Assembly (NCBI GenBank): GCA_027019085.1
Contig: JALUXG010000010.1
Coordinates: forward strand, 25,366 to 89,365
Origin: Rhodanobacteraceae bacterium
GTDB taxonomy: Bacteria > Pseudomonadota > Gammaproteobacteria > Xanthomonadales > Rhodanobacteraceae
DNA length: 64,000 nucleotides
Direction: 5' to 3'
Below the pieces are notes generated by a model. The model saw only the letters and a program-made list of their open reading frames with translations. It was not told the origin of the DNA and did not search any database. A program made the translations under genes and the position numbers. This document shows, in pieces, positions 17,754 to 29,630 of the stretch (position 1 is the stretch's first letter; every line of letters starts with the position of its first letter).

Positions 17754-19595
17754 TTCATTCGCGGGCGCCTTCCGGCCTGGCTCGCCTCCGGCACCATCAT
17801 CCTGGTCATAGCTGTCGGTAACGTTGGCATATTCGACCAGGTCCTCCCAGGTGACCACGCCGGCCACGCTGTCCGCACCCTGCATGGTGCCATCGCGCGC
17901 CATGACGGCGTTGCGGCATGTCCTGCTGCGCAACAGGGCCACCAGGTCGAACAGGCGAATCGTGCTCGCCACCACGACCACATGCGGGTCGGCCAGTGCG
18001 CTCAGGGGTGTGGAGGGATCGCTTTTCTTCCAGGCGCTGCGCAAGACCCGCGCCGGCACCACGCCGCTGGCCTGCCCGTCCCTGACCAGCACCACCCGCG
18101 GCACCCTGCCTCCGCCGTGTCGATGATGCATGGTATCGGCCAGGTGTGCTTCGGCGTCCATGCAGATGAAGGGCGCCTGGATGAATTCCAGCGCGCGACG
18201 TGAAAGGTAGAGCTGACTCTGGATGGCCGTGGAAACACGCTGTCCGCGACGGGTGAGTTTCAGGGTGTAGATGGTGTCGGTGAGCAGCAGGCGCCGCACG
18301 GAATAGGCCACGGACACGCTGATGATCAGGGGAATGATGACGTGATAGTCGCGCGTCATCTCGAAGATCATTACCACCGCCGTGACCGCCGCGCCGGTGC
18401 TTGCGCCGACCATGCATGCCATGCCGACCACCGCGGCATTGGCGGGGTTGATGTCGATCCCGGGGAACAGCGCCTGCACTCCGGCTGCAAACCCGGCGCC
18501 CAGAGTGGCGCCCATGAACAGGGCCGGGGAGAACACCCCGCCCGATGCCCCGGAGCCCAGGGTCAGCGACGTCACCAGAAGCTTGAGGAAGGCCAGCAGG
18601 AACAGCAGGCCCACCACCATGCCGCTGCCGTTCATGATGTCCTGGATGGTGGCGTAGCCCACGCCCTCGACGTAATAGTGGCCGGTGTAGTGCAGCAGCA
18701 GGAACATCGTCACGCCGACCAGTGCCATGCCGGTGACATGGCGCAGGTAGTCATTGCCTGGCATGCGCGCGAACAGGTCCTCGAAGGCATAGATCGAGCG
18801 GGTGAAGATCATCGCCGCCACGCCGGTCAGCAACCCCAGGGCAATCAGCGCCAATGTCGTCCCGCCCCAGCCCAGTGCCGGTCGATCCAGGGTCAGCGGT
18901 GGCAGGATGAACGAGGAATGGTTGCCGAAGAACATGCGCCCGACGAGGCTGGCGGTACCGGTCGAAATCATCACCGGGATCATGGTGCGCGCGCTGATCT
19001 CCACCAGCAGGATCTCCACCGCGAACAGCACGCCGCCGACCGGGGTGTTGAACGTGGCCGCGATACCACCCCCGCCGCCACAGGCAATCAGCACCAGCCG
19101 CTGCCATTCGGGAATCCGCGCCCACTGGCCGAGTACCGAGCCGAAGGTGGCGCCAATCTGGATGATCGGCCCTTCACGACCCACCGCGCCGCCCGAGCCG
19201 ATCGAGATCGACGAGGCCACCGCCTTGATCAGCGCCACCGGCGCACGGATGACGCCGCGCTTGAAGTGCACCGCATCGATCACCTCGGGTACGCCGTGTC
19301 CCTTGGCCTCGGGCGCGAAGTGCTTGATGAGGAAGGTCACGATCAACGCACCGATGATCGGTACCGCGATGATCCATGCGCCCCACGGGCTGGCCGCGGT
19401 ATGTTCCAGGGCGTTGTATTCGGCACTGAACCGGCCGAAGAAAAAGCCGTTGTGGAACAGCGCGATCAGCTTGCGAAAGGCCACAGCTCCCAAGCCCGCG
19501 ACAAGACCCACCGCAACCGCCATTACGATCATTCCCGCTTCGCTGCGTACCGCCTGCACGAGATCCCGTTGGCCCATCACGATGTTCTTGCGCAC
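17739..19595 (-). CDS. ClC-family chloride channel/transporter with tandem CBS domains
   Basis: A ClC-type membrane protein of about 618 residues that moves Cl- or another anion, either as a channel or in exchange for H+. Three selectivity segments are visible: KGHGVPEVI, GREGPIIQIGATFG (with the gating Glu) and GSGASGGVFSPALFMGA. The first has His where CLC-ec1 has Ser107. After the membrane core (about residue 450) the protein carries a C-terminal regulatory region with two CBS-like units. I choose GTG 19595, which has GGGAGAG upstream; ATG 19577 and ATG 19655 are alternatives. It is convergent with guaD. Confidence 0.92.
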   Translation of the reverse strand: MRKNIVMGQRDLVQAVRSEAGMIVMAVAVGLVAGLGAVAFRKLIALFHNGFFFGRFSAEYNALEHTAASPWGAWIIAVPIIGALIVTFLIKHFAPEAKGHGVPEVIDAVHFKRGVIRAPVALIKAVASSISIGSGGAVGREGPIIQIGATFGSVLGQWARIPEWQRLVLIACGGGGGIAATFNTPVGGVLFAVEILLVEISARTMIPVMISTGTASLVGRMFFGNHSSFILPPLTLDRPALGWGGTTLALIALGLLTGVAAMIFTRSIYAFEDLFARMPGNDYLRHVTGMALVGVTMFLLLHYTGHYYVEGVGYATIQDIMNGSGMVVGLLFLLAFLKLLVTSLTLGSGASGGVFSPALFMGATLGAGFAAGVQALFPGIDINPANAAVVGMACMVGASTGAAVTAVVMIFEMTRDYHVIIPLIISVSVAYSVRRLLLTDTIYTLKLTRRGQRVSTAIQSQLYLSRRALEFIQAPFICMDAEAHLADTMHHRHGGGRVPRVVLVRDGQASGVVPARVLRSAWKKSDPSTPLSALADPHVVVVASTIRLFDLVALLRSRTCRNAVMARDGTMQGADSVAGVVTWEDLVEYANVTDSYDQDDGAGGEPGRKAPANESAGS

Positions 19596-19721
19596 ACTGG
19601 CTCTCCCAGAGATGTTCTCCCATCCTGCGACGACCGTAGCGCTATTGCAATGCATGCGCTGGCCTTGCCCCGGCCGTCGACCAGATACTGTCCGGACATC
19701 CTGAACACCAGGCGCGCTACG

Positions 19722-21500
19722 CTACGGCGCCTTGCGCGCGCACCTACAGCCCCAATCCGGCTCCGGGCCACCCTCGGCAATGAAGTGATCGATGCGCCGT
19801 GCCAGCACCGGCAGCGGTACCGACCCGGTGGACAGCACCGTGTCGTTGAAAGCGCGAACATCGAATGCCGGGCCCAGGGCTTTTTCCGCCTTCGCGCGCA
19901 GACGGCGGATCTCGAGATAACCGATCTCGTAGCTCAGTGCCTGTCCCGGCCAGCTGATGTAACGGTCGACCTCGTTGTCGATCTCGCGCCGGCTGAGCGC
20001 GGTGTTGGCAAGCATGTAGTGCACGGCCTGCTTGCGGCTCCATCCCAGATGATGGATACCGGTGTCGACCACCAACCGGCAGGCCCGCCACATCTGGTAG
20101 GCGAGGTAGCCAAAGCGCTGGTAGGGCGTCTTGTAGATGCCCATGGCCTGACCCAGGTATTCGGCATACAGTGCCCAGCCCTCACCATAGGCGGAAATGT
20201 AGCCATCGCGCCGGAAGGCAGGCTGGTCGCGCGCTTCTTCGGCCAGTTCCAGTTGCAGGGCATGGCCGGGGTAGGATTCGTGCAGGGTCAGCGCGGGCAT
20301 GCTGTATAACGGGCGCGATTTCAGGTCATAGGTGTTGACCAGGTACACCTTCGGACCGCCGCGCCCGGAGGTGTAGTAGGGCGCGATGGCCGCCGGAACC
20401 GGCCGGATCGTGAAACGCTCGCGCGGCAGGTGGGCGAACATGTGCGACAATTGCCCATCCACCTCCTTGGTCACCCATGCGGTCTTGTCCAGCAGTTCCT
20501 GGGGCGTGCGCGCGTAGAAACGCGGGTCCGTGCGCAGGAAATGCAGGAACTGGGCGAAGCTGCCCTTGAAGCCGGTCGCGCGCATCGTGGCCAGCATCCT
20601 TGCGTGGATCTTCGCCACCTGCGCAAGACCCATGGCGTGAATCGTGTCCGGATCCAGATCGAGCGTGGTGTAACGCCGGATCTGCTGGCGGTAGTAGGCC
20701 TTGCCATCGGGCAGGGCTTCGGCAGAAAGAGTGCTGCGTGCGCGGGGCACGTACACCGTGTCGAAGAAGGTGAGCAGTTTCGCGTAGGCCGGGACCACCT
20801 GCGTGCGCACGATGGCCCTCGCCTTTGCGCGCAGCGCATGCCGTTCGGCCACGGGCATGGCGTCGGGCATGTGCCGGAACGGTCGGTAATAGGGGCTTTG
20901 CGCCGGATCGGTCAGCCTGGCCATGGCGGCGATGGAACGGTCGCGACCGGCCAGCACGGCACGCGGCACGCTGAAACCGCGCGCCAGGCCCAGGCGCATG
21001 TTGGCTTCCTCCTGCGCGAAGTAATGCCGGATCTGGCGCAGCCTGTCCAGATAGGCCCGGTATTGAGCCGCATCATGCAGGCGCTTCCCGCCCATCTCGT
21101 ATTCAAGGTCGGACCAGAAAGCCGAGTCGCTGTTGAACGGCATCTGCCAGGTCTTGAAGCGCCCTTCGGCCACGCGATCGGCAATCTGCCGACGGTACAC
21201 CGCGTAGTTGATCCGCTCGCCCGGGGACAGGCGCGAGGGGTCGATGGCATCAAGTTCGGACAGCACCTGCTTCCAGTACGCCAGCCGGCGTGCCTGGTCC
21301 ACGGCGCCTGCGGTATCCAGGCGGCTGTTGTCGGGCAGGTCCATGGACGCCGGTCCCGGCGAGACGCCGCTGCGCCAGGCCCATTCCCGGGTGTAGATGG
21401 CAACAAAGCGTGCGTCTTGCGAAACATGCGATTGCGCATGCGCGACGGAAACCGTCATGCCGACGGCAACAAGCACAATGATCCTGGTGAACCACCTCAT
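19722..21500 (-). CDS. DUF885-family secreted/periplasmic peptidase-like protein
   Basis: The product is a 592-residue protein with a signal peptide ([20 protein letters not shown], cleavage near AHA-QS). DUF885 members carry a conserved HExxPGHxxQ motif, visible here as [10 protein letters not shown], suggestive of a metallopeptidase active site; a few relatives are described as carboxypeptidases. The Tyr-rich stretch YNPR-like [15 protein letters not shown] is also family-typical. ATG 21500 has GAGGATG upstream; the frame stays open to 21881, upstream of the divergent fbp start, but that extension is not plausible. Likely role: peptide degradation in the periplasm. The substrate is unknown. 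Confidence 0.88.
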   Translation of the reverse strand: MRWFTRIIVLVAVGMTVSVAHAQSHVSQDARFVAIYTREWAWRSGVSPGPASMDLPDNSRLDTAGAVDQARRLAYWKQVLSELDAIDPSRLSPGERINYAVYRRQIADRVAEGRFKTWQMPFNSDSAFWSDLEYEMGGKRLHDAAQYRAYLDRLRQIRHYFAQEEANMRLGLARGFSVPRAVLAGRDRSIAAMARLTDPAQSPYYRPFRHMPDAMPVAERHALRAKARAIVRTQVVPAYAKLLTFFDTVYVPRARSTLSAEALPDGKAYYRQQIRRYTTLDLDPDTIHAMGLAQVAKIHARMLATMRATGFKGSFAQFLHFLRTDPRFYARTPQELLDKTAWVTKEVDGQLSHMFAHLPRERFTIRPVPAAIAPYYTSGRGGPKVYLVNTYDLKSRPLYSMPALTLHESYPGHALQLELAEEARDQPAFRRDGYISAYGEGWALYAEYLGQAMGIYKTPYQRFGYLAYQMWRACRLVVDTGIHHLGWSRKQAVHYMLANTALSRREIDNEVDRYISWPGQALSYEIGYLEIRRLRAKAEKALGPAFDVRAFNDTVLSTGSVPLPVLARRIDHFIAEGGPEPDWGCRCARKAP

Positions 21501-21648
21501 GCTGCATCCTCGACCCCGTAACGGACCTGCATCATCGCAAACCCGCTGCGTGGCCGCACGTGACGCAGTACCCGATCCTGCCTGCGCACTACCCTTGCGC
21601 CGTCGTCTTCGCGACAATGCCTGTTTTGGCGCAAAGGAACGCAAGCCC

Positions 21649-22656
21649 ATGCATTCGATCACGCTGACCCAGTTTCTCACCGAAGAGCGTCGAGCCGGTT
21701 TCGGCAATACCGACCTTATCCAGCTCATGGAGGTAGTGGCGCGCGCCTGCAAACGCATCAGCGTGGCCACCGGCAAGGGTGCGCTCGGCGGCGTGCTGGG
21801 CGAGGCCGGCACCGACAACGTGCAGGGCGAGGCGCAGAAAAAGCTCGACGTGCTGTCCAACGAGATCCTGCTTGATGCCAACGCCTGGGGCGGGCATCTG
21901 GCCGCCTGCGCCTCGGAAGAAATGGAAGACCCGCAGCCGATCCCCGACGCCTATCCCAAGGGTGGGTATCTGTTGCTGTTCGATCCGCTGGACGGCAGTT
22001 CCAACATCGACGTGAACATTTCCGTGGGCACCATCTTCTCGGTGCTGCGCCGTCCCGAGAATGCGGGCGTCGAGCCCGGTGTCGGGGAATTCTTGCAGCC
22101 GGGCAGTGCCCAGGTCGCGGCCGGCTACGTGGTGTATGGCCCCAGCACGATGCTGGTGCTGACCCTGGGCCACGGCACGCACGTGTTCACGCTGGACCGC
22201 GAGGTGGGCAGTTTCCTGCTCACCCGGCGCAACGTGCGCATTCCCGAACAGACCTCGGAGTTTGCCGTCAACATGTCCAACCGTCGCTTCTGGGAACCAC
22301 CCATGCAGCGCTACGTCGATGACCTGCTGGCCGGTAAGGACGGTCCGCGCGGGCGCGACTTCAACATGCGCTGGGTGGCCTCGATGGTCGCCGACGTGCA
22401 CCGCATCCTCACCCGCGGCGGCATCTTCAGCTATCCGCTGGACCGCAGGAACGCGGACAAGGGCGGCAAACTGCGCCTGATGTACGAAGCCAACCCCATG
22501 GCCTTCATCGTCGAGCAGGCCGGCGGCGCGGCCAGCACCGGGCGCGGGCGCATCCTGGACATCCGGCCCGAAGCCCTGCACCAGCGCGTGCCGGTGTTCC
22601 TGGGATCGCGCGAGGAAATCGCCGTGGCCGAACGCTACCACCGCCCCACCACCTGA
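21649..22656 (+). CDS. fbp: Fructose-1,6-bisphosphatase class I
   Basis: FBPase hydrolyses fructose 1,6-bisphosphate to fructose 6-phosphate in gluconeogenesis (335 residues, normal length). The metal and substrate motifs are present: [34 protein letters not shown], and [20 protein letters not shown] 21649 gives the usual N-terminus ([10 protein letters not shown]). It is divergent from the DUF885 gene; the 148-base spacer holds both promoters. It is followed by a convergent aldehyde dehydrogenase gene, with an imperfect inverted repeat between them. Confidence 0.97.
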   Translation: MHSITLTQFLTEERRAGFGNTDLIQLMEVVARACKRISVATGKGALGGVLGEAGTDNVQGEAQKKLDVLSNEILLDANAWGGHLAACASEEMEDPQPIPDAYPKGGYLLLFDPLDGSSNIDVNISVGTIFSVLRRPENAGVEPGVGEFLQPGSAQVAAGYVVYGPSTMLVLTLGHGTHVFTLDREVGSFLLTRRNVRIPEQTSEFAVNMSNRRFWEPPMQRYVDDLLAGKDGPRGRDFNMRWVASMVADVHRILTRGGIFSYPLDRRNADKGGKLRLMYEANPMAFIVEQAGGAASTGRGRILDIRPEALHQRVPVFLGSREEIAVAERYHRPTT

Positions 22657-22743
22657 CCGATTGCCTGGCGGCAAGAGCTGCCGTACGGGATGCATTCTTC
22701 GCGCATGTCGCATACCGGAATAGCATGCGGCTTAGTTCGTGAA

Positions 22744-22775
22744 GTGTATGTATTACTGCAGATGAATACATCCAC
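22744..22775. repeat. Imperfect inverted repeat between fbp and the aldehyde dehydrogenase gene
   Basis: GTGTATGTATT (22744-22754) and AATACATCCAC (22765-22775) pair over 11 bases with one mismatch and a 10-base loop. It sits in the AT-richer part of the convergent spacer. There is no T-run on either side, so it is not a classical terminator; it could be a weak bidirectional stop or a remnant operator. Confidence 0.45.
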
Positions 22776-22800
22776 ATTCACCTTTGGCGGGTCTGCACAA

Positions 22801-24222
22801 CTAGCGGCGAAGCAACAGTCGCATCATGCGTTCAAAGCGCGGTCCGTAGGGTGGATTGAGCAGCGACACTGCATTCCAGCGTGCCTGACGGAACACCGGC
22901 TTCATCTTGGAGAAGGTCCGGAATCCCGCCTCGCCGTGGTACGCACCCATGCCGGATGCACCGATGCCGCCGAAGGGCAGGCGATGCTGGGCGATGTGGT
23001 AGAGAACATCGTTGATGCTGACGCCACCGGCACGATGCCGGCGCAACACCTCGCGTTGCCGGGTGCGATCGTCGTCGAACAGGTACAGCGCCAGCGGGTG
23101 CGGGTACGTGTCGATGAAATCGAGTGCCTGCTCGAAGCTGTCGTAGGCCACCAGTGGCAGCAGCGGTCCGAAGATCTCCTCGCGCATCACGGTGCAGCCC
23201 GGGTCCACATCGGTCAGCACCGTAAGCGGCATGATCCGCGCGCTGGCATCCACGTCTGCCATTTCGTGCATCTGCGCGCCCAGCTGTACGGCTTCGTCGC
23301 GCCACGTCTTCAGTCGTTGCCAATGTCGATCGCTGGCCACGCTGGCGTACTGGCGCGTGCCGGCCGGGTCAGGGTACATGCGCGCAAACTGCCGCCTTGC
23401 CGTGGCAATGAACGCGTCCACGCGGGTACGTGGAAGCAGTACGTAATCGGGCGCGATGCAGGTCTGGCCGGCGTTGACGCACTTGCCATACACGATGCGT
23501 TCCACGGCATGCTCGAAGCGTGCGTCCGGGCCAATGATCGCGGGCGACTTGCCGCCCAGTTCCAGCGTTACCGGCGTGAGATTCTCCGCTGCTGCACGCA
23601 TCACGTGGCGACCTACCGCCGTGGAGCCGGTGAACAGCAGATGATCGAACGGCAGGGCGGCGAAGGCACGCCCCACCTCGGCATCGCCGGTCACCACGCT
23701 GACCTCGCCGTCGGGAAAGGCCTGTGCGACAAGTTGCGCGAACAGTGCCGAAAAGTTCGGCGTGTATTCGCTCATCTTGACCATCACGCGATTGCCCGCG
23801 GCCAGCGCATCGGCGATCGGCCCGATGGCCAGGTACAGGGGATAGTTCCAGGGCACGATGATCCCCACCACGCCCAGTGGCTGCGGCAGCAGTTCGGTGC
23901 GTGCCGGCAGGAACCAGCGGCTGGCCCAGTGCCGTTGCGGATGCATCCAGCGCTGCGCATGGCGCAGGGCATGTGTGATGGCTTCACGGGATGGAAACAG
24001 CTCAAGCAGCTGCGTTTCCTGCTCGGGCCGGCAGCCGAAATCGGCATGGATGGCTGCGCAGATGGCCAGCTCGCCGTCCTCCAGCATGCGCCCGAGTTGC
24101 TGCAACCATCGCCGACGCTGTGCCCACGCGGGAAAGGGATTGGCGGCGAACGCGGCACGCTGGGCGTCCAGGCTGGCACGCCATGTCGGGTGTGTGTCAG
24201 GGCGAGAGACGGTTTCGAGCAT
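22801..24222 (-). CDS. NAD(P)-dependent aldehyde dehydrogenase (coniferyl-aldehyde type)
   Basis: This 473-residue ALDH superfamily enzyme oxidises an aldehyde to the acid. The catalytic pair is visible: Glu in LELGGKSPAIIG and Cys in GKCVNAGQTCIAPDYVLLP. The GSTAVGRHVM stretch is the NAD-binding turn. The N-terminal MLETVSRPDTHPTWRASLDA and membrane-class-III-like layout (short, 470 residues, hydrophobic C-terminus) match the coniferyl aldehyde dehydrogenase/fatty-aldehyde group. ATG 24222 has a GGAGGG site. The substrate range is not certain. Confidence 0.9.
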   Translation of the reverse strand: MLETVSRPDTHPTWRASLDAQRAAFAANPFPAWAQRRRWLQQLGRMLEDGELAICAAIHADFGCRPEQETQLLELFPSREAITHALRHAQRWMHPQRHWASRWFLPARTELLPQPLGVVGIIVPWNYPLYLAIGPIADALAAGNRVMVKMSEYTPNFSALFAQLVAQAFPDGEVSVVTGDAEVGRAFAALPFDHLLFTGSTAVGRHVMRAAAENLTPVTLELGGKSPAIIGPDARFEHAVERIVYGKCVNAGQTCIAPDYVLLPRTRVDAFIATARRQFARMYPDPAGTRQYASVASDRHWQRLKTWRDEAVQLGAQMHEMADVDASARIMPLTVLTDVDPGCTVMREEIFGPLLPLVAYDSFEQALDFIDTYPHPLALYLFDDDRTRQREVLRRHRAGGVSINDVLYHIAQHRLPFGGIGASGMGAYHGEAGFRTFSKMKPVFRQARWNAVSLLNPPYGPRFERMMRLLLRR

Positions 24223-24363
24223 GACAGCCCTCCAGTGATCGGGCGGTGCATGCCAGTATTCCACAATGATCGTACTTCCTGTGTTAGCGGAACGTACGCC
24301 AACCCTCTCTTGCCGCCTGCGCGTTATTATCGGGACATCGTTCTCGATCACCGGAGCGTGTGC

Positions 24364-24618
24364 ATGGGTCGCTGGTTGTTGTTGCTTCTCAGTCTGGCTG
24401 GTCTGGCGCTGATGTTTTTCGGTCCCTCTGCGGCCTGGGTCGGCATTGGCGTCGCAGCGTTTTTAATCGGCAGCATCGCCACCACCCTGGCCTTTGCCCA
24501 TGCACGCATTGCTTCCGATGCCCGGATGGAAGATCAGGCCTTGCTGCATCCTGGCCATCGCCCTTCGCCTTCGTCCGGCGCGCAGCCGGAGCCGTCCCGC
24601 GACAGGGACAGGGACTGA
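24364..24618 (+). CDS. Small predicted membrane protein
   Basis: An 84-residue protein with two hydrophobic segments near the N-terminus (LLLLLSLAGLALMFF and GIGVAAFLIGSIATTLAFA) and a charged, Pro- and Arg-rich tail ending RDRDRD. I do not recognise the family. ATG 24364 has a GGAG site nine bases upstream. It lies 100 bases ahead of acs on the same strand and is divergent from the aldehyde dehydrogenase gene. Coding is likely because the frame is long for its size, the site is good and the pattern is membrane-like. Confidence 0.65.
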   Translation: MGRWLLLLLSLAGLALMFFGPSAAWVGIGVAAFLIGSIATTLAFAHARIASDARMEDQALLHPGHRPSPSSGAQPEPSRDRDRD

Positions 24619-24717
24619 TGCCCATCACCAAACGCGTTTACACTGATGCAGTTCGACGACACGCCGTGCGTGTATGCCGGGCCGGATCCGTCTTGCCATG
24701 CCTCCAGGAGTCGAATC

Positions 24718-26658
<1,941 letters not shown>

Positions 26659-26663
26659 GCGCA

Positions 26664-27317
26664 GTGTCCGATTTCCTGCATGCCGACCCGCAACGTGTCG
26701 GCGCTTCGCTGACCGGCGACCAGGTGCATGTCTGGCGCCTGCCCTATGCACGCCACCAGGGACATGCTCCATTTCGTGCGCTGCTGAGCGCCTATCTCGG
26801 TATGGCTCCCGATGACGTGCAGCTTGCCCGGGGTCCGCATGGCCGGCCGTATCTTGCCGCGCCCCAGGACGACTTTCGCTTCAACTGGTCGCACAGCGGC
26901 GAATGCGCTGTTATGGTTTTGTCCCGATCGCTTGCCTGCCTGGGAGTCGACTACGAGGCGGTCCGTCCCCGTCCCAGGGCACTGGCGCTGGCCCGGCGTT
27001 TCTTCCGACACGACGAGGCCGATGCCTTGGCCGCTCTGGCACCCGATCTGCAAACGTCGGCTTTCCTGCGCCTTTGGACGGCCAAGGAAGCAGTTCTCAA
27101 GGGCCTGGGCGTTGGTCTTCATTACGGCCTTGATCGTGTGCCCTTCGCCCTCAACGACACGGCAATAGAGGCCCTGGAATTCGATGGTCCCGTGGGCGAA
27201 GCCTCCCGCTGGCAAATCCACTCACGAACCGACGCAAGTGGCTACCTCGGTCTTGCCTGGCGTGGACCGGCCCGGCATGTGGCCTGTTTCCTTCCCGATG
27301 CGGAACTTTGCCCTTGA
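26664..27317 (+). CDS. 4'-phosphopantetheinyl transferase superfamily protein
   Basis: A 217-residue Sfp/AcpT-like enzyme that transfers the phosphopantetheine arm of CoA to a carrier protein. The signature residues are seen in LGVDYEAVRPRPRAL (Asp of the Mg site) and FLRLWTAKEAVLKGLG (W-x-x-KEA). NWSHSGECAVM is the conserved His-Ser region. The start is GTG 26664, five bases after the acs stop; the open frame upstream inside acs is not used. No carrier-protein cluster is nearby, so the target is unknown. It could serve a fatty-acid or secondary carrier protein. Confidence 0.88.
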   Translation: MSDFLHADPQRVGASLTGDQVHVWRLPYARHQGHAPFRALLSAYLGMAPDDVQLARGPHGRPYLAAPQDDFRFNWSHSGECAVMVLSRSLACLGVDYEAVRPRPRALALARRFFRHDEADALAALAPDLQTSAFLRLWTAKEAVLKGLGVGLHYGLDRVPFALNDTAIEALEFDGPVGEASRWQIHSRTDASGYLGLAWRGPARHVACFLPDAELCP

Positions 27318-27417
27318 GTGTGTGTCTTATGTTCTGCAAGAACGTGATCGTGCTTGCAACGCGATGCATGGTGGTTTGATGCTTCACGTTTTCTCTCTCT
27401 GGTTTCCCCTGCTTCAC

Positions 27418-27444
27418 GCGCACGCCTCGGCGTGCGCTTTTTTT
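27418..27444 (+). terminator. Rho-independent terminator after acs operon
   Basis: An 8-bp stem (GCGCACGC / GCGTGCGC, loop CTCG) is followed by seven T. It lies 100 bases after the phosphopantetheinyl transferase stop, in the 290-base spacer before pdxJ. Nothing else convincing is seen in that spacer. Confidence 0.9.
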
Positions 27445-27625
27445 CTGCCTGCCGTACCTGCCGGCCTTTCCCGGCCCCGCATGCCATCTGCGCATGGTCC
27501 AGCATCCCTGTCATACCATTCAAGATGGCATTTGTTCTGGCGTTCATTGACCACCTGGATGCCTGCGGCATCGCCCGGGACGATTTTTGCCGTACAGTTG
27601 TCTGCCTGCCATGACGGAAAGAGCC

Positions 27626-28378
27626 ATGACCGTCCTCAGTGTCAATCTCAACAAGATCGCCGTGCTTCGCAATGCCCGCGGCCACGAGCCGCCGGATCTG
27701 CCCACCGCTGCCCGTGTGTGCATGGACGCCGGTTGTGGCGGTATCACCGTGCATCCGCGTCCCGACATGCGCCACATCCGTCCGGACGATGTCATGCAGC
27801 TTGCTGCGCAGACGCGCGGTCGCGTCGAATTCAATATCGAGGGCAACCCTTTTGCCGGTCCCCGTGGCGCATTTCCGGGTTTCCTCAACCTGGTGCGAGC
27901 CGCCCGTCCCGACCAGGTCACACTCGTACCGGACAGTGATGATCAGATCACGTCCGATCATGGATTCGACCTCGCACATGATCTTGAGCGGCTTGCACCG
28001 GCCATTGAAGCCATCCGGCAGACAGGCGCCCGTTGCAGCGTATTCGTGGATCCCGGCCATGATTCCGCCCCGGCTTTGCAATATGCAGCTCAAGCCGGTA
28101 TCTCCCGGGTGGAAATCTATACCGGCCCCTATGCAAAGGCGTTTGCCGCCGGCAAGCCCCAGGACGAACTCGAGCGCTGCGCGTCGACCGCCCGTCGCGC
28201 CCATGCCGCCGGACTGGCTGTCAACGCCGGCCACGACCTGAGCCAGGAAAATCTCGGTGCCTTCAAACAGGCCCTACCCGAGCTCGCCGAGGTTTCCATC
28301 GGGCACGCGCTGATCTGCGAAGCCCTGTATGCCGGACTTGATACGACGGTACGGGCTTATCTCGATATCCTGCGCTGA
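27626..28378 (+). CDS. pdxJ: Pyridoxine 5'-phosphate synthase
   Basis: PdxJ condenses 1-deoxyxylulose 5-phosphate with 3-amino-2-oxopropyl phosphate to form pyridoxine 5'-phosphate (about 250 residues). The TIM-barrel motifs [52 protein letters not shown], and [12 protein letters not shown] are all present. I choose ATG 27626 with GGAAAGAG upstream; ATG 27611 is also in frame. It is convergent with the TonB operon, the neighbourhood seen in Xanthomonas, where pdxJ lies beside exbD2. Confidence 0.95.
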   Translation: MTVLSVNLNKIAVLRNARGHEPPDLPTAARVCMDAGCGGITVHPRPDMRHIRPDDVMQLAAQTRGRVEFNIEGNPFAGPRGAFPGFLNLVRAARPDQVTLVPDSDDQITSDHGFDLAHDLERLAPAIEAIRQTGARCSVFVDPGHDSAPALQYAAQAGISRVEIYTGPYAKAFAAGKPQDELERCASTARRAHAAGLAVNAGHDLSQENLGAFKQALPELAEVSIGHALICEALYAGLDTTVRAYLDILR

Positions 28379-28561
28379 ATTTTCGACCCACGGCCAGGGA
28401 ATGGATGCAAGGCTGATCGGTGATCTTGCATCATCTGTCACGTCCGGGCTTCTCCTTATGGGCGTCGCCCAGCATGGCACAACCACCCGCAAGCAACGAT
28501 ACACATCGTACGCATTGCCATGCTGTACATAACGCAAGCCATGGAACGAAATTTTTTCCAC

Positions 28562-28596
28562 GCAAAAAACAAAACGGGCGCCGTTTTCGGCGCCCG
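28562..28596 (-). terminator. Rho-independent terminator of the tonB-exbB-exbD-exbD operon
   Basis: On the minus strand a perfect stem (CGGGCGCC / GGCGCCCG, loop GAAAAC) is followed by TTTTGTTTTTT. It lies just after the last exbD stop. Confidence 0.92.
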
Positions 28597-28622
28597 TGGT
28601 CTCGATTCGCAAAAATCGGCGT

Positions 28623-29048
28623 TTATTGCATCTGGTCCATGTCGCGGAATCCGATCTTCTGCATACCGACGCTCTTGGCATCGGCCAGCACGTGGGCCAG
28701 CACATTGTACTGCGCGTTGTTGTTGGCCGAGATCTGCAATTCCGGCTGCTTGTCCAGCGGCTTGCTGCCATAGACGCCAAGCTGCAGCTTGAGGCCCTGC
28801 TCGCTGATCGGTACCTCGTTCAGATACAGCGAACCGTCCGCCTGGATCGTCAGGCGCAAGGGCTCCGGTGGATTCTCCGGCGGCTTGATCGTGTCGTTGG
28901 GCTGCGGCAGGTCGATGTTAATGCGATGTGTCAGCATCGGTGCGGTGATCATGAAGATGATCAGCAGCACCAACATCACGTCCACAAGCGGCGTGACGTT
29001 GATTTCCGACATCGCACCGCTGCTGCCCGAATTGGAACTGAATGCCAT
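28623..29048 (-). CDS. exbD2: Biopolymer transport protein ExbD (second copy)
   Basis: ExbD is part of the proton-motive-force-driven ExbBD motor that energises TonB. This 141-residue copy has the single N-terminal transmembrane helix (LVDVMLVLLIIFMITAPML) with the essential Asp in PLVDVML. The periplasmic domain follows, with QISANNNAQYNVLAHVLADA. It is the more divergent copy: the N-terminus is longer (MAFSSNSGSSGAM) and the linker Pro-rich (KPPENPPEP). In Xanthomonas a second exbD in this position is dispensable for iron uptake but affects plant responses; whether that applies here is unknown. It lies last in the operon. Confidence 0.95.
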   Translation of the reverse strand: MAFSSNSGSSGAMSEINVTPLVDVMLVLLIIFMITAPMLTHRINIDLPQPNDTIKPPENPPEPLRLTIQADGSLYLNEVPISEQGLKLQLGVYGSKPLDKQPELQISANNNAQYNVLAHVLADAKSVGMQKIGFRDMDQMQ

Positions 29049-29197
29049 GTTGCGATCCTCCGACGCGGTGGGCGTTCGACCCGTCTTTTCCGGCTGATCT
29101 AGCCGGTCCGCATCCGTGGTGAATTGAATCTGGTGCGGCGGTCACGATGCCTGGATGCATCCTGACCGCCTTGTCCATGAACTGAACGTCTTAGCGA

Positions 29198-29611
29198 TCA
29201 GTGCTTGCCTGTGGTGATGAAGGCGATATGCACCATCCCGCTTGCCTTGGCCGCCTTCAGCACGTCCTTGATGTCACCCACCTTCAGGCTCTTGTATGCC
29301 CGGATCTGCAGTTCCGGTTGCGGGTTCTGCGAAGCCACCTGCTTGAGGTTGGCCACCAGCAAGGCGTGACTGACCTGACGGTCGTTCCAGTACATGGTGC
29401 CGTCTTCCTTGATCGCCAGGTCGATCGGCTTGACCACCTTCTGTTTGGCGGCCTTCGGATTGGCATCCGGGACCGCCACCTTGATCTTGTGATTGAGAAG
29501 TGGCGCCGTGATCATGAAGATGATCAGCAGAACCAGCATCACGTCCACGAGTGGCGTGACGTTGATCTCCGACATCACGCCGCCATCATTGCCTCCGGCG
29601 CTCATCGCCAT
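29198..29611 (-). CDS. exbD: Biopolymer transport protein ExbD (first copy)
   Basis: A 137-residue ExbD with one transmembrane helix (TPLVDVMLVLLIIFMITAPL) containing the proton-carrying Asp of PLVDVML, then a periplasmic domain (PELQIRAYKSLKVGDIKDVL). The N-terminus and helix are nearly identical to the second copy, but the periplasmic parts diverge strongly, so this is an old duplication. It follows exbB with 19 bases between and precedes the second exbD by 149 bases. Confidence 0.96.
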   Translation of the reverse strand: MAMSAGGNDGGVMSEINVTPLVDVMLVLLIIFMITAPLLNHKIKVAVPDANPKAAKQKVVKPIDLAIKEDGTMYWNDRQVSHALLVANLKQVASQNPQPELQIRAYKSLKVGDIKDVLKAAKASGMVHIAFITTGKH

Positions 29612-29630
29612 GATTCAGGTCCTCCCCCGC

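Noticed and set aside
18342..20309. A 655-residue plus-strand frame over the ClC gene
   Set aside because: It is antisense to a clear ClC gene and has no recognised motif.
22690..24363. The upstream two-thirds of a 642-residue plus-strand frame, antisense to the aldehyde dehydrogenase
   Set aside because: Only the last 84 codons (24364-24618) look like a gene, with their own ribosome site; the rest is antisense to an enzyme with catalytic residues.
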